Source: Halorubrum sp. BOL3-1 | GTDB lineage: Archaea; Halobacteriota; Halobacteria; Halobacteriales; Haloferacaceae | Direction of reading: 5' to 3' | Length of the DNA stretch: 64,000 nt | NCBI RefSeq assembly: GCF_004114375.1 | Contig: NZ_CP034692.1 | Span: forward strand, 124,001-188,000 | In this document: piece after piece, positions 7,751-15,284 of the stretch | Position numbering within the stretch: the stretch's first letter is position 1 | Layout: each line of letters begins with the position of its first letter | Notes under the pieces: generated by a model | Seen by the model: only the letters and a program-made list of their open reading frames with translations | The model's database searches: none | Told to the model about the DNA's origin: nothing | Made by a program: the position numbers and the translations under genes

Positions 7751-8707
7751 TCACTCTCGCGCGCCCGGGGGTAACGGGTCGGCGTGGTCAGCGATCGCCT
7801 CCGCAACGCGGTGCGGGTGTTCGTGGACGACCCAGTGGGTCGCATCGTCGATCGTGAGCAGGCGGCCGTCGGCGCAGCGCTCGACGCTCTCGTGGGCCAA
7901 CCGGCGCGCGAGGAACCGGTCCTGCGCACCCCAGACTACGAGCGTCGGAACGGTCACCTCCGTCCGGACCGGGTCGGGGCGGTCGCGAACGATCGCGCGG
8001 TACCAGTTCACCATCGCCTCGAAGGCGCCGTCGCGGTTCCACGCCCGGCGGTATCGTCGCAGGTCCTCGTCGGTGAACGTGCCGGGCGCGCTCGTGTCCC
8101 GCAGCGCGTTCGTCGCCAGTCGCCAGTTCCCCGCGCCCGCGACCGCCTCGGGGAGCTTCGGGAGCTGGAACGCGAGCATATACCAGCTCTTGAGCCGCTG
8201 GTTCCACGAGGTGCGGAGCGCGCGCTCGAAGACGCTCGGGTGCGGGACGTTGACCGCGACCAGTTCCGAGACGCGAGCCTCGTGGCCGAGCGCGAGCCAC
8301 CACGCCACCGCGGCGCCCCAATCGTGACCGGCGACGGCGGCGGTCTCGCGGTCGTACGCGTCGATCAGGCCGACGACGTCGCGCGCGAGTTCTCCGATGC
8401 GGTAGTCGCTCACGTCGGAGGGTCTCTCGGAGCAGTTGTACCCGCGCTGGTCGGGGACGACGACGCGGTAGCCCGCGTTCGCGAGCGGCGCGATCGCCTC
8501 GTGCCAGCCGTACCAGAACTCCGGGAAACCGTGGAGTAAGACGAGTAGCTTCCCGTCCTCGGGACCGGCCTCCACCACGTGGAGGGCTACATCGTTCGTC
8601 TCGATCGCACGGGATCGACCCGGAACCGATTCCGGGATCTCGTCGTCGGAGATTGGTTCCGGGAGATCCCCCTCCTCGACCGGTCGGCCCGTCGGCGTTT
8701 CGCTCAT
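7751..8707 (-). CDS. Alpha/beta hydrolase, epoxide-hydrolase-like
   Basis: The protein is 318 residues from 'MSETPTGRPV'. It has the alpha/beta hydrolase fold with the oxyanion motif 'LHGFPEFWYGW' (about residue 59), the nucleophile elbow 'GHDWGA' with Asp129, and a C-terminal 'DATHWVVHE' carrying the catalytic His. The HGxP motif with an Asp nucleophile is the signature of epoxide hydrolases and haloalkane dehalogenases, with epoxide hydrolase more likely. It is cytoplasmic. The gene lies divergent to the sulfatase gene and about 135 bp beyond the truncated small gene. The frame extends 29 codons upstream, but these are not protein-like. Confidence 0.85.
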   Translation of the reverse strand: MSETPTGRPVEEGDLPEPISDDEIPESVPGRSRAIETNDVALHVVEAGPEDGKLLVLLHGFPEFWYGWHEAIAPLANAGYRVVVPDQRGYNCSERPSDVSDYRIGELARDVVGLIDAYDRETAAVAGHDWGAAVAWWLALGHEARVSELVAVNVPHPSVFERALRTSWNQRLKSWYMLAFQLPKLPEAVAGAGNWRLATNALRDTSAPGTFTDEDLRRYRRAWNRDGAFEAMVNWYRAIVRDRPDPVRTEVTVPTLVVWGAQDRFLARRLAHESVERCADGRLLTIDDATHWVVHEHPHRVAEAIADHADPLPPGARE

Positions 8708-8866
8708 ACGATGCTCGTGGGCCGGAGCCGCCAAATAGCTACCTTGCGGACCGACTTCGGTGATCGAAATCCTCAAACCGCTGGCAGGCCGCACTCCGGG
8801 TATATCCGCGATTTCCCGCGGGTCGCTCGTCGAACGCGCGTTTCCCGGGAACTCGCTTCGTACCCC

Positions 8867-10417
8867 ATGACATCCGATTCGTCAACCCCTTCGGCCGCGG
8901 ACGCGTCGGACGAGGACGCGACCGTCTCGAACGTCGTCCTCGTCACGGTTGACTCGCTGCGCGCGGACGCCGTCTCCCCGTACGACGCCGAGCGCCACTC
9001 GCCGGTGATCGACGGGCTCGCGGACGACGGGACCGTGTTCGACCGCGCGTTCGCGACGGGCAACTGGACGCCCTTCTCGTTCCCCTCGATCCTCGCGTCC
9101 GAGCCCGTGTTCGCCCGGAGCGGCGACATCGGCGTGAAGGGGGCACAGACTCTCGCGGAGACCCTCTCCGAGGCGGGAATTGCGACCGGCGGGTTCAACG
9201 CCGCGAACGGCTTCCTCACCGACCACTGGGGATACCCGGAAGGTTTCGACGAGTTCGAGCCGTTCGTCACGAGCGTCGGGTCGAACGTCTATAGCCGCTA
9301 TCTCGCGGCTCACCCCACCGTCGAGGCGTGGATCCAGCTCGCGACCTCGCCGGTCCGCCGGCTCGGATCGAAGCTCCGGGGCGACGAAGACGATCGCCCG
9401 TTCCTCGACGCCTCGCGCATGTTCGACGTCGAGGACGCCGCGACCGACTTCGTCGACGACACCGACGGACCGTTCTTCCTGTGGGTTCACTACATGGACA
9501 CGCACACCCCGTACGTCCCCGCGCCGCGGTACATCCGCGAGGTCTCGGACGGCATCGTCGGCACGCACCAGATGCTCCACGCGCACGCTCGAACGAGTCT
9601 CGGTCTCAAAGTGGGCGAGCGAACCCTCAGCGAGCTCCGAACGCTGTACCGGGCGACGGTGCGACAGGTCGACGCCAGCGTCGGCCGGCTGCTCGACAGC
9701 TTGGACGCCGCTGGCGTCGCCGACGACACCGCGGTGTTGCTCGCGGGCGACCACGGCGAGGAGTTCCAAGACCACGGGCACCTCGCCCACTATCCGAAGC
9801 TGTACGACGAGCTGATCCACGTCCCGCTCGTGGCTGACGTGCCCGGACTCGACGGTGGGCGCGTCGACGGCCACGCCGGACTCGACGCCATCCCGCCCAC
9901 GGTCGCTGACCTGCTCGGCGTCGAGTCGCCGGACGACTGGCACGGCGAGTCGCTCGTGCCCGCGTTGCGCGGCGACGACGAGGGCGACGACGACACGGCC
10001 GACGGTGACGCGATCGACGGGGGTGACGAGAGCGATGACGGTCTCTCGGACGACCCCGTCGTCTCGGTGACCGTCCGCGGGGAGGACGTGACCCAGCAGC
10101 CGATCCCACGGTCGCTGTCGGACGGCGACCTGTTGATCGGCGTGCGCGACGACGACTGGACCTACATCGAGAACGTCGACGCCGACGACGTCGAGCTGTA
10201 CCACCGTCCCTCGGACCCCGCTCAGCAGGAGAACCTCGCGGTCGACCCCGACGAGCGGGAACGTTCGGTCATCGACCGGTTCGCTCCGATCGTCGACGCT
10301 CACGCGGAACTGCTCCGCGAGCGCGGCGCGGCGGCGGAAGCGGCCGCCGAGCGCGACGGGGACGACGAGGTCGACGAGGACCTCGAAGCCCGTCTCGAAG
10401 CGCTCGGGTACAAGTGA
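8867..10417 (+). CDS. Sulfatase / alkaline-phosphatase superfamily protein
   Basis: This 516-residue protein starts at 'MTSDSSTPS'. The metal-binding 'VTVDSLRAD' is near residue 27 and 'LLAGDHGEEFQDHGHLAHY' near 290; both are typical of the sulfatase fold. The position of the modified Cys/Ser reads 'TPFSFPSIL' (Ser71) without the usual following Arg of the (C/S)xPxR motif. Formylglycine maturation is thus doubtful, and it may be a phosphodiesterase or phosphoglycerol-transferase-like enzyme. An acidic linker occupies about residues 370-395. No signal peptide is visible. It overlaps gtrA by 1 base (TGATG), so the two are co-translated and a cell-surface glycan role is plausible. Confidence 0.85.
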   Translation: MTSDSSTPSAADASDEDATVSNVVLVTVDSLRADAVSPYDAERHSPVIDGLADDGTVFDRAFATGNWTPFSFPSILASEPVFARSGDIGVKGAQTLAETLSEAGIATGGFNAANGFLTDHWGYPEGFDEFEPFVTSVGSNVYSRYLAAHPTVEAWIQLATSPVRRLGSKLRGDEDDRPFLDASRMFDVEDAATDFVDDTDGPFFLWVHYMDTHTPYVPAPRYIREVSDGIVGTHQMLHAHARTSLGLKVGERTLSELRTLYRATVRQVDASVGRLLDSLDAAGVADDTAVLLAGDHGEEFQDHGHLAHYPKLYDELIHVPLVADVPGLDGGRVDGHAGLDAIPPTVADLLGVESPDDWHGESLVPALRGDDEGDDDTADGDAIDGGDESDDGLSDDPVVSVTVRGEDVTQQPIPRSLSDGDLLIGVRDDDWTYIENVDADDVELYHRPSDPAQQENLAVDPDERERSVIDRFAPIVDAHAELLRERGAAAEAAAERDGDDEVDEDLEARLEALGYK

Positions 10418-10839
10418 TGATCCGAGCGACGTTACGCAATGTCGCCAGCGGGCCGATCGCGGTCCAGATGCGCCGATTCGTCATCGTCGGCGCGCTCACC
10501 GCGGGACTCCAACTGGCGCTGCTGTGGCTGTTCGACGACGTCGCCGGGCTGAACTACATCCTCGCGGCGACGGTCGCCATCGAGATCACGATCGTCTGCT
10601 CGTACGTTCTCAACAACGCCTGGACCTTTCGCGCGAGCCAGAACACCGGCGTGTCCGAGTACCTCTCCGGACTGCTGAAGACGAACTTGGTCCGCGGTAC
10701 CGCCATCCCGATCCAACTCGGTGTCCTCTACGCGCTCGTCGAGTGGGGCGGAATAATGGTTCTCGTCGCGAACGTGCCCGCGATCCTCATCAGCGGACTC
10801 TACCGATTCGTGCTCGACTGGCAGTGGACGTGGGGATGA
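10417..10839 (+). CDS. GtrA-like membrane protein
   Basis: This 140-residue protein has four transmembrane helices and is in the GtrA/DPMS_rel family. It shows 'FVIVGALTAGLQLALLWLF' in helix 1 and the family hallmark 'YVLNNAWTF' after helix 2. GtrA proteins help flip or present polyprenyl-linked sugars for cell-surface glycosylation. The start ATG overlaps the stop of the sulfatase-like gene, implying a common function in modifying surface glycans. A GTG immediately upstream (10414) is an alternative start. Confidence 0.85.
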   Translation: MIRATLRNVASGPIAVQMRRFVIVGALTAGLQLALLWLFDDVAGLNYILAATVAIEITIVCSYVLNNAWTFRASQNTGVSEYLSGLLKTNLVRGTAIPIQLGVLYALVEWGGIMVLVANVPAILISGLYRFVLDWQWTWG

Positions 10840-10873
10840 GCCGGGCGTCGGAGCGGCCGACCGCGTCCACAGA

Positions 10874-11575
10874 TCAGAACGGAAGCCGCGGCTCGAAGCG
10901 CTCAACGAGGTCGCGGACCGCGTCCTGCTTGTAGTACCCGACCGCCGAGGCGGCCACGACGAGCGCGACGAGCGCCATCGCAGAGAGGAACCGGCCGCTC
11001 GCGAGTTCGCCGCCCGCGTACACCGTCAACACGTACGCCGGGAGTCGGCCGACGGCGATGACGCCGATGAAGGTTGGGAGCGACCACTTCGTGAGTCCGC
11101 TCAGAAAGCAGATGGCGTCGTCCGGGAGCCCCGGAATGATCACGAACGCGAACAGTCCCGGAACCCCGACGGTGTCGACGAAGCCGTCGAAGCGGGCGAT
11201 CACGTCCTCGTGGATGACGTTCTCGACGAAGGAGCGACCGTATCGCTTCGAGAGCGAAAACGCGATCGTGCTGCCGATGAGGACGCCGGTGAGACTGTAG
11301 ACGGTACCCCAGAACGAGCCGAAGAGGTAGCCGGCCACGAGGGCGACCACCTGTCCCGGAATCGGGGCGACGACGACTTGGAGGGCCTGAATGCCGACGA
11401 AGACGATGGGGGCGAAGATCCCGAACTGATCGAGCCACGTCCGGAGGGCCTGCGCGTCGGTGATGAAGCCGGCGTAGCGGCTCACCAGGACGTAGAGTCC
11501 GAACGCGAGGACCGCGACGCCGACCGCGGCCGCGATCCCCCGCCGGCGGTCCGCCCGCGAGGAAAAGAGTCTCAT
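10874..11575 (-). CDS. TVP38/TMEM64 (DedA-like, SNARE-associated) membrane protein
   Basis: The 233-residue membrane protein has about five or six hydrophobic helices. The domain core includes 'APIPGQVVALVAGYLFG' and 'RYGRSFVENVI', followed by 'IIPGLPDDAICFLSGLT', the conserved G-x-P-D-D motif of the family. Members of this superfamily act as lipid scramblases or in membrane homeostasis. The full family length is present and the start 'MRLFSSRADRR' has a positive N-terminus. It is convergent with gtrA, 35 bp apart. Confidence 0.85.
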   Translation of the reverse strand: MRLFSSRADRRRGIAAAVGVAVLAFGLYVLVSRYAGFITDAQALRTWLDQFGIFAPIVFVGIQALQVVVAPIPGQVVALVAGYLFGSFWGTVYSLTGVLIGSTIAFSLSKRYGRSFVENVIHEDVIARFDGFVDTVGVPGLFAFVIIPGLPDDAICFLSGLTKWSLPTFIGVIAVGRLPAYVLTVYAGGELASGRFLSAMALVALVVAASAVGYYKQDAVRDLVERFEPRLPF

Positions 11576-11621
11576 TCAAGTGATAGCGGGTGACAGAGCG
11601 ACTTGAAGGTTGCCGATAGCG

Positions 11622-12413
11622 TCACGCCAGCGGCTCGTCGCTCCAGTACGCCATCCGCATCGGGATCCCCTCGTCGTCTCGGTGGGTCGCGTCGCCCGGG
11701 AGGAACCGGAGCTCGTCGGTCGGGCGGCGCGCGACCACCGCCAGCCCGAGCGCGTCGACGGCGTCGTCGACGGTGGGGTCGGCGGTGTCGTCGACGGATT
11801 CGGTCCCCTCGGTCGCGCTCGTCTCGTCGACCAGCTCTCGGCAGATCCGCCCGAGCGTCGCGTCCGGATCGTCGAGGTGGCCGTCGAGCGCGTCGAGCCG
11901 CTCGCCGACGCCCGGCGCCGTGGTCTTCGAGCGTTCGAGAGCCCGGCCGCTGAGTCCGCGGAAACACACTTCCGGGTGCGCCTCCATCACGCGCTCCCGC
12001 GCCGCCTCGTCCCCTCGGAGGAACGCGTCGACCGCGCCGACCGCCGGCGCGATGTGGTACGACTGCCGGCTGAGTCCCTTGTCGAGGTCCGCGCGGTTCC
12101 GCTCGCTCACGGTCTCGTAGTCCGCGCCGTCGCGCGCCAGTTCGCACGCCCCGCGCGAGGGCACCGGAAACACGCTGCTCGGGCGTTCGGCGGCCGACCG
12201 CGCGGCCGAGTCGACGGCCTCGCGCTTCGCCAGCGTCTCGGGGCCGTCGGGGAGTCCGATCGGTACGTCAACGAGGATTCGGTTGACGCTGTCGTTCCAG
12301 AGGGTTTCGAGGTCGGCTTCGAGGCGGCACCGTAGCTCGTCGTCTCCGTCGAACACGACTGCGATCCACGCGCCGCCCGCCCAGTCGACGCCCGCGACGG
12401 TCTCGGTTGGCAT
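11622..12413 (-). CDS. DUF429 family predicted nuclease (RNase H-like fold)
   Basis: The 263-residue protein starts at 'MPTETVAGVDWAGGAW'; an upstream in-frame ATG would add ten residues. The N-terminal 'GVDWAGG' and 'ILVDVPIGLPD' are the conserved Asp-containing strands of DUF429, predicted to have an RNase H-like fold and possible nuclease activity. 'HPEVCFRGL' is also typical. An acidic linker lies near residue 190. The true substrate is unknown. The gene ends 47 bp from the start of the TVP38 gene on the same strand, so they could be co-transcribed. Confidence 0.8.
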   Translation of the reverse strand: MPTETVAGVDWAGGAWIAVVFDGDDELRCRLEADLETLWNDSVNRILVDVPIGLPDGPETLAKREAVDSAARSAAERPSSVFPVPSRGACELARDGADYETVSERNRADLDKGLSRQSYHIAPAVGAVDAFLRGDEAARERVMEAHPEVCFRGLSGRALERSKTTAPGVGERLDALDGHLDDPDATLGRICRELVDETSATEGTESVDDTADPTVDDAVDALGLAVVARRPTDELRFLPGDATHRDDEGIPMRMAYWSDEPLA

Positions 12414-12505
12414 CGGCTGATCGTTCTCGCTCCGGCTATTCAATCGGTTCGGTGAATCCAGGAGGGAGTGCTGCCGCTCATCACCTGAAACAGATGCGGG
12501 AGAAG

Positions 12506-12578
12506 TGGGCCGGCACGAATTTGAATCGTGGTTACGGCCACCCGAAGGCCGAAGGATACCAAGCTACCCCACCGGCCC
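12506..12578 (-). tRNA. tRNA-Pro (CGG)
   Basis: The cloverleaf is complete on the minus strand. The acceptor 5' GGGCCGG pairs with 3' CCGGCCC, followed by discriminator A. The anticodon stem CGGCC/GGCCG encloses the loop TTCGGGT, giving anticodon CGG, and the T arm is CACGA-TTCAAAT-TCGTG. The D loop holds TTGGTA. No intron is present and the 3' CCA is not encoded. It reads the proline codon CCG. Confidence 0.93.
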
Positions 12579-12601
12579 GCACCTAATCGAAAGCCGCTCG
12601 T

Positions 12602-12610
12602 TCTTTTAAT
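12602..12610 (-). promoter_or_regulatory. TATA box of tRNA-Pro
   Basis: Read on the minus strand, 'attaaaaga' lies 24-32 nt before the tRNA 5' end. This is the expected position for an archaeal promoter. Confidence 0.6.
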
Positions 12611-12722
12611 CCTTCCGAAAGGGGGCGGTACGCGATGGCCAGATACCGTACCGGTGGGACCGACAACGCCGCTGTCCCGGAAACAGTACGGGACACGTCT
12701 CGGTGTGTTCCGGCGTGAACGC

Positions 12723-13036
12723 TCCCGAAGCCCCAGTCGCTCGCTACGACGAATCCAACGTTGTGACCGAGACCGCCGAAGCCCCAGTCGCGAGGCGGGC
12801 GCACGCTCGTTGCGCTCCTCGCTCGGTCACTTCCGCTCCCTCGCTGCGGTGCTTACGTCGCCTGCGTCCGCCTCGCGACTGCCCCTTCGATTCCCGCCCC
12901 GCACCGCGCAGTAACCGCAGCCTCACGCCTCCCCAGCCTCGTCGCTGGCACCCTCCGCTTCGCTCCGGGGCCAGCGACTCCCTCGCGCGTACTACTCGCG
13001 GCGCTTTGCGCCGCTCGCAGGCACGCGCCACCGCAC
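12723..13036 (-). repeat. Complex hairpin repeat, copy 1
   Basis: On the minus strand this non-coding stretch shares, in the same order, several conserved blocks with 48186-48441: 'ggcgcgtgcctgcgag', 'agtacgcgcgagggagtc', 'gacgaggctggggaggcg', 'gaaggggcagtcgc' and 'ggggcttcgg'. Between the blocks lie inverted repeats specific to this copy. Examples are gcggcgc-aaa-gcgccgc at 12998-13014, a long stem of 'gtcgctggc' with 'gccagcgac', and 'gtcgcgaggcgg' with 'ccgcctcgcgac'. The terminal motif 'gaagccccagtcgc' occurs twice (12727 and 12779). It may be a mobile repeat or encode a structured RNA. It fills most of the gap between tRNA-Pro and the CHY gene. Confidence 0.75.
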
Positions 13037-13047
13037 AGCAGGTTTGG

Positions 13048-13569
13048 TTATAAACTCTCGTCGCTATTCCCGGACCTCGCCGCGTCTTCGGTCTCGAAGT
13101 ACCGGTCGCGATGTTTTCGACAACCCGGATTGAACGTGACCCCGCACGCGGGACAGGCGTCGTCGTCGGTCTTTGCCCGGCTGTCACCGAGCGAAGCCCG
13201 GCTTCCCGAGAGACTCTGTCCCTCGCTGCTGGAGGCGCGTCGCGCCTCCTCGTCGCCGTCGAGGTAGGTCCGGGCCGAGAGGGTCGTCCGGCAGGCGCCA
13301 CACAGGACTGCCGGCTCGTCGAAGCGCTCGCGGGGCCACGGGATCGCCTCGTGGTCGGTCGCCGCGTCGTGGCAGGCGTCACAGGGGTAGTACGTCTCAC
13401 AGCAGCCGAACCGGAGCGCGACCACGTCGACGGGGTCGTCCCAGTGGGCGCAGCGCGTCTCGGGGTCGACCCGGACTCCGCGCAGCGGGACCGCGAAGCG
13501 CGGGTCGGTGTCGGGCGCGGTCGTCGTCTCTCGGTCCGCTCCCGACCCGTCAGTAGGCGGCGTAGCCAT
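13048..13569 (-). CDS. CHY zinc-finger protein with a repeat-derived insertion
   Basis: The protein has 173 residues from 'MATPPTDGSG'. It shows the CHY finger pattern: 'TRCAHWDDPVDV' (Cys40, His42), 'CCETYYPCDACHD', 'CGACR', and near the end 'CPACGVTFNPGCRKH'. In this family the knuckle after 'LSARTYLDGD' normally runs directly into the 'ACPACG' motif. Here about 25 residues (107-131, rich in Ser/Gly/Arg) intervene, encoded by a partial copy of the hairpin repeat. The gene starts 20 bp inside the end of trmY, so the two form an operon. Zinc-binding is expected; the partner is unknown. Confidence 0.85.
   Translation of the reverse strand: MATPPTDGSGADRETTTAPDTDPRFAVPLRGVRVDPETRCAHWDDPVDVVALRFGCCETYYPCDACHDAATDHEAIPWPRERFDEPAVLCGACRTTLSARTYLDGDEEARRASSSEGQSLSGSRASLGDSRAKTDDDACPACGVTFNPGCRKHRDRYFETEDAARSGNSDESL
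13178..13249 (+). repeat. Partial hairpin repeat inside a coding sequence
   Basis: Read on the plus strand, this segment matches 48335-48406 of repeat copy 2. It shares 'ccggctgtcaccg', then 'aagcccgg', 'cccgag' and 'tgtccctcgctgc' in the same order and spacing. It keeps three small hairpins with three-base loops, the last being ggaggcgc-gtc-gcgcctcc. At 72 bp (24 codons) it is in frame within the CHY gene on the opposite strand. Confidence 0.75.
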
Positions 13570-14179
13570 CAGTGTCGAGCCAATTGTGAACCACGGTGAT
13601 CGCGTGGTCCGCGTGGAGCAGTTCGGGACCGACGCGGAGGCGGCGCTCGGCGTGGTCGGCGACCGACTCCGCCTCTTCGGGCGCGAAGTCGTGATGGTCC
13701 GAGAGCACGAACACGGGGTCGCTCGGCGGTGCGGCGTCGACGAGCGGGTCGCCCTCCTCGTGGAGCTGGACGAGCGTCCCGTCGGGACCGCGGCCGCCGG
13801 AGCCGGCACCCCCGTCTCCCACGAGCCGGTCGAGGGTCGCGTCGAGTCCCATCCGGCGGAGTCCGACGCCGGGCGAGACGTCCGCGGGCATGTGACCGAT
13901 CGCGTCCGCCTTCGCGGCGAGCGCGTCGCGGACCCGCGCGGCGACGTTGCGCTCGTCGGGGTGGAGGTGCCGGAGCGTGTCGGCGTCGAAGGTGGCGGTG
14001 AACGCGTCGTCGATCACGAGGTGGACCCGGACCGACTCGCGGATGCCGTGCGAGAGGAAGACGCCGGCGCTCACGCACCGACAGAGCAGATCGAGCCGGC
14101 CAGCCCCGGGGATGTCCGACAGCGAGATCGCGTCCGGGTCGGTGGGCACGTCGCGGCCGATGACGACGAACTGGCGCAT
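13550..14179 (-). CDS. trmY: tRNA (pseudouridine-54 N1)-methyltransferase TrmY
   Basis: The 209-residue SPOUT-class enzyme starts 'MRQFVVIGRDVPTDPDAISL' and contains 'GRLDLLCRCVSAGVFLSHGIR', the conserved core of TrmY (DUF358). The C-terminal knot region 'VFVLSDHHDF' binds S-adenosylmethionine. It methylates N1 of pseudouridine 54 in the T loop of archaeal tRNAs. The last 20 bp overlap the CHY gene. The Met after 14 odd upstream residues is chosen because the family begins exactly there. Confidence 0.93.
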   Translation of the reverse strand: MRQFVVIGRDVPTDPDAISLSDIPGAGRLDLLCRCVSAGVFLSHGIRESVRVHLVIDDAFTATFDADTLRHLHPDERNVAARVRDALAAKADAIGHMPADVSPGVGLRRMGLDATLDRLVGDGGAGSGGRGPDGTLVQLHEEGDPLVDAAPPSDPVFVLSDHHDFAPEEAESVADHAERRLRVGPELLHADHAITVVHNWLDTDGYAAY

Positions 14180-14229
14180 GTCCCTGCGTCGCCTCCGACC
14201 GTGATAAGGGGTCCGACCCAACGACCGGC

Positions 14230-14366
14230 GTGAGCCTCACGGGACCGTGCCAGATCTGCGAGGCGGCGGCCGCCGGACCTGCGACCGCTGCGGCCGCGCC
14301 GTCTGTGACGACCACTGGGACGAGGGAGCACACGCCTGTACCGGCTGCGTCGCGGGACGGCGATAG
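14230..14366 (+). pseudogene. Small zinc-finger gene split by a one-base frameshift
   Basis: From GTG 14230 the frame reads 'MSLTGPCQICEAA', a CxxC knuckle. From about 14272 the homologous continuation 'TCDRCGRAVCDDHWDEGAHA' and 'CTGCVAGRR' is found in another frame, ending at TAG 14364-14366. Joined, they give a 45-residue protein with the pattern C-x2-C, C-x2-C, C-x3-H, C-x2-C, a common haloarchaeal B-box-like mini zinc finger. One base seems to be missing near the 'gcggccgccgg' run. It is either decayed or a sequencing error. It is divergent from trmY. Confidence 0.65.
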
Positions 14367-14387
14367 CCGATCCGGAAGCCGCTCGTC

Positions 14388-15218
14388 CTATCGGTGTCGG
14401 TTCAGCCGCTTCTTGAGCCGCTTCGCCGCGTCGCCCGCGGCACCGAAGTACGTCGCCTCGTCGCCGGGACGGCTCGACTCCTCGCCGGCGAAGACGATCC
14501 CGCGCGAGGAGTTCACGAGCCCCACGTCGACCGGGAGGTCGGGTCGCGAGGCGAGCCCGTGTTCGACGGCGGCCGCGGCGTCGCCCCCCTGCGCGCCGAC
14601 GCCCGGGACGAGGAACGGGATCTCGGGGACGATCTCGCGGACCGTCTCCAACTCTGCCGGCGCGGTCGCACCGACCACGAGCCCGACGTTGTCGTTCGCG
14701 TTCCACACGTCCGCCAGCGCGGCGACGCGCTCGTAGAGGGGTTCTCCGGAGGCGAGTTCGAGGTCCTGGAGGTCGCTACCGCCCGAGTTCGAGGTGCGAC
14801 AGAGCGCGAACACGCCCTTGTCCGCCCGGTCGAGGAACGGCTGGAGCGAGTCGCGCCCGAGGTACGGGTTCACCGTGATCGCGTCGACCCGGTCGAGCGC
14901 CTCGGCGTACCGCCGCGCGGTGTTCCCGATATCGCCGCGCTTGGCGTCTAAGAGGACGGGGACGCCCTTCCCCTCGGCGTACGCCGCGGTCTCTCGGAGC
15001 GCGCGCCAGCCGTCGGGGTCCTCGTAGAAGGCGGCGTTCGGCTTGTAGCAGGCGGCGTGTTCGTGGGTCGCGTCGATGATCCGACGGTTGAACGCCCACC
15101 GCGGGAGGTCGGCGTCGGCCACGCTGTCGGGGAGCCGGCTCGGGTCGGGGTCGAGTCCGACCGAGACGACGCTGTCGACCGCATCGATCCGGTCCGCGAG
15201 CGTCTCGAAGAAGTCCAT
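14388..15218 (-). CDS. pyrF: Orotidine 5'-phosphate decarboxylase PyrF
   Basis: The 276-residue enzyme catalyses the last step of UMP synthesis. It belongs to the longer type 2 group. It has 'VSVGLDPDPSRLP' at the start, the catalytic 'LLDAKRGDIGNTA' (Asp and Lys tetrad, about residue 90) and the phosphate-binding 'VGLVNSSRGIVFAG' near the end. The N-terminus 'MDFFETLADRI' is standard. It is encoded on the same strand as the upstream ATP-grasp gene, 66 bp away, but a shared operon is uncertain. Confidence 0.95.
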   Translation of the reverse strand: MDFFETLADRIDAVDSVVSVGLDPDPSRLPDSVADADLPRWAFNRRIIDATHEHAACYKPNAAFYEDPDGWRALRETAAYAEGKGVPVLLDAKRGDIGNTARRYAEALDRVDAITVNPYLGRDSLQPFLDRADKGVFALCRTSNSGGSDLQDLELASGEPLYERVAALADVWNANDNVGLVVGATAPAELETVREIVPEIPFLVPGVGAQGGDAAAAVEHGLASRPDLPVDVGLVNSSRGIVFAGEESSRPGDEATYFGAAGDAAKRLKKRLNRHR

Positions 15219-15284
15219 ACGCGGCCTGCGACGGCCGGCGCACTAACGGTTGTGTTCCGTCGCGACACGGACCGCTATACGCTC

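Noticed and set aside
7563-8327. 254-codon plus-strand frame opposite the hydrolase
   Set aside because: It runs antisense to a hydrolase with clear catalytic motifs and is Ser/Arg-rich nonsense.
8882-10303. 473-codon minus-strand frame opposite the sulfatase-like gene
   Set aside because: It is the antisense of a recognised gene, with Val/Arg-rich composition caused by codon bias. No family likeness was seen.
12675-12697. Small inverted repeat 'gtcccg...cgggac' between tRNA-Pro and the complex repeat
   Set aside because: A six-to-seven-base stem in GC-rich DNA is expected by chance. It is on the promoter side of the tRNA, so it is not its terminator.
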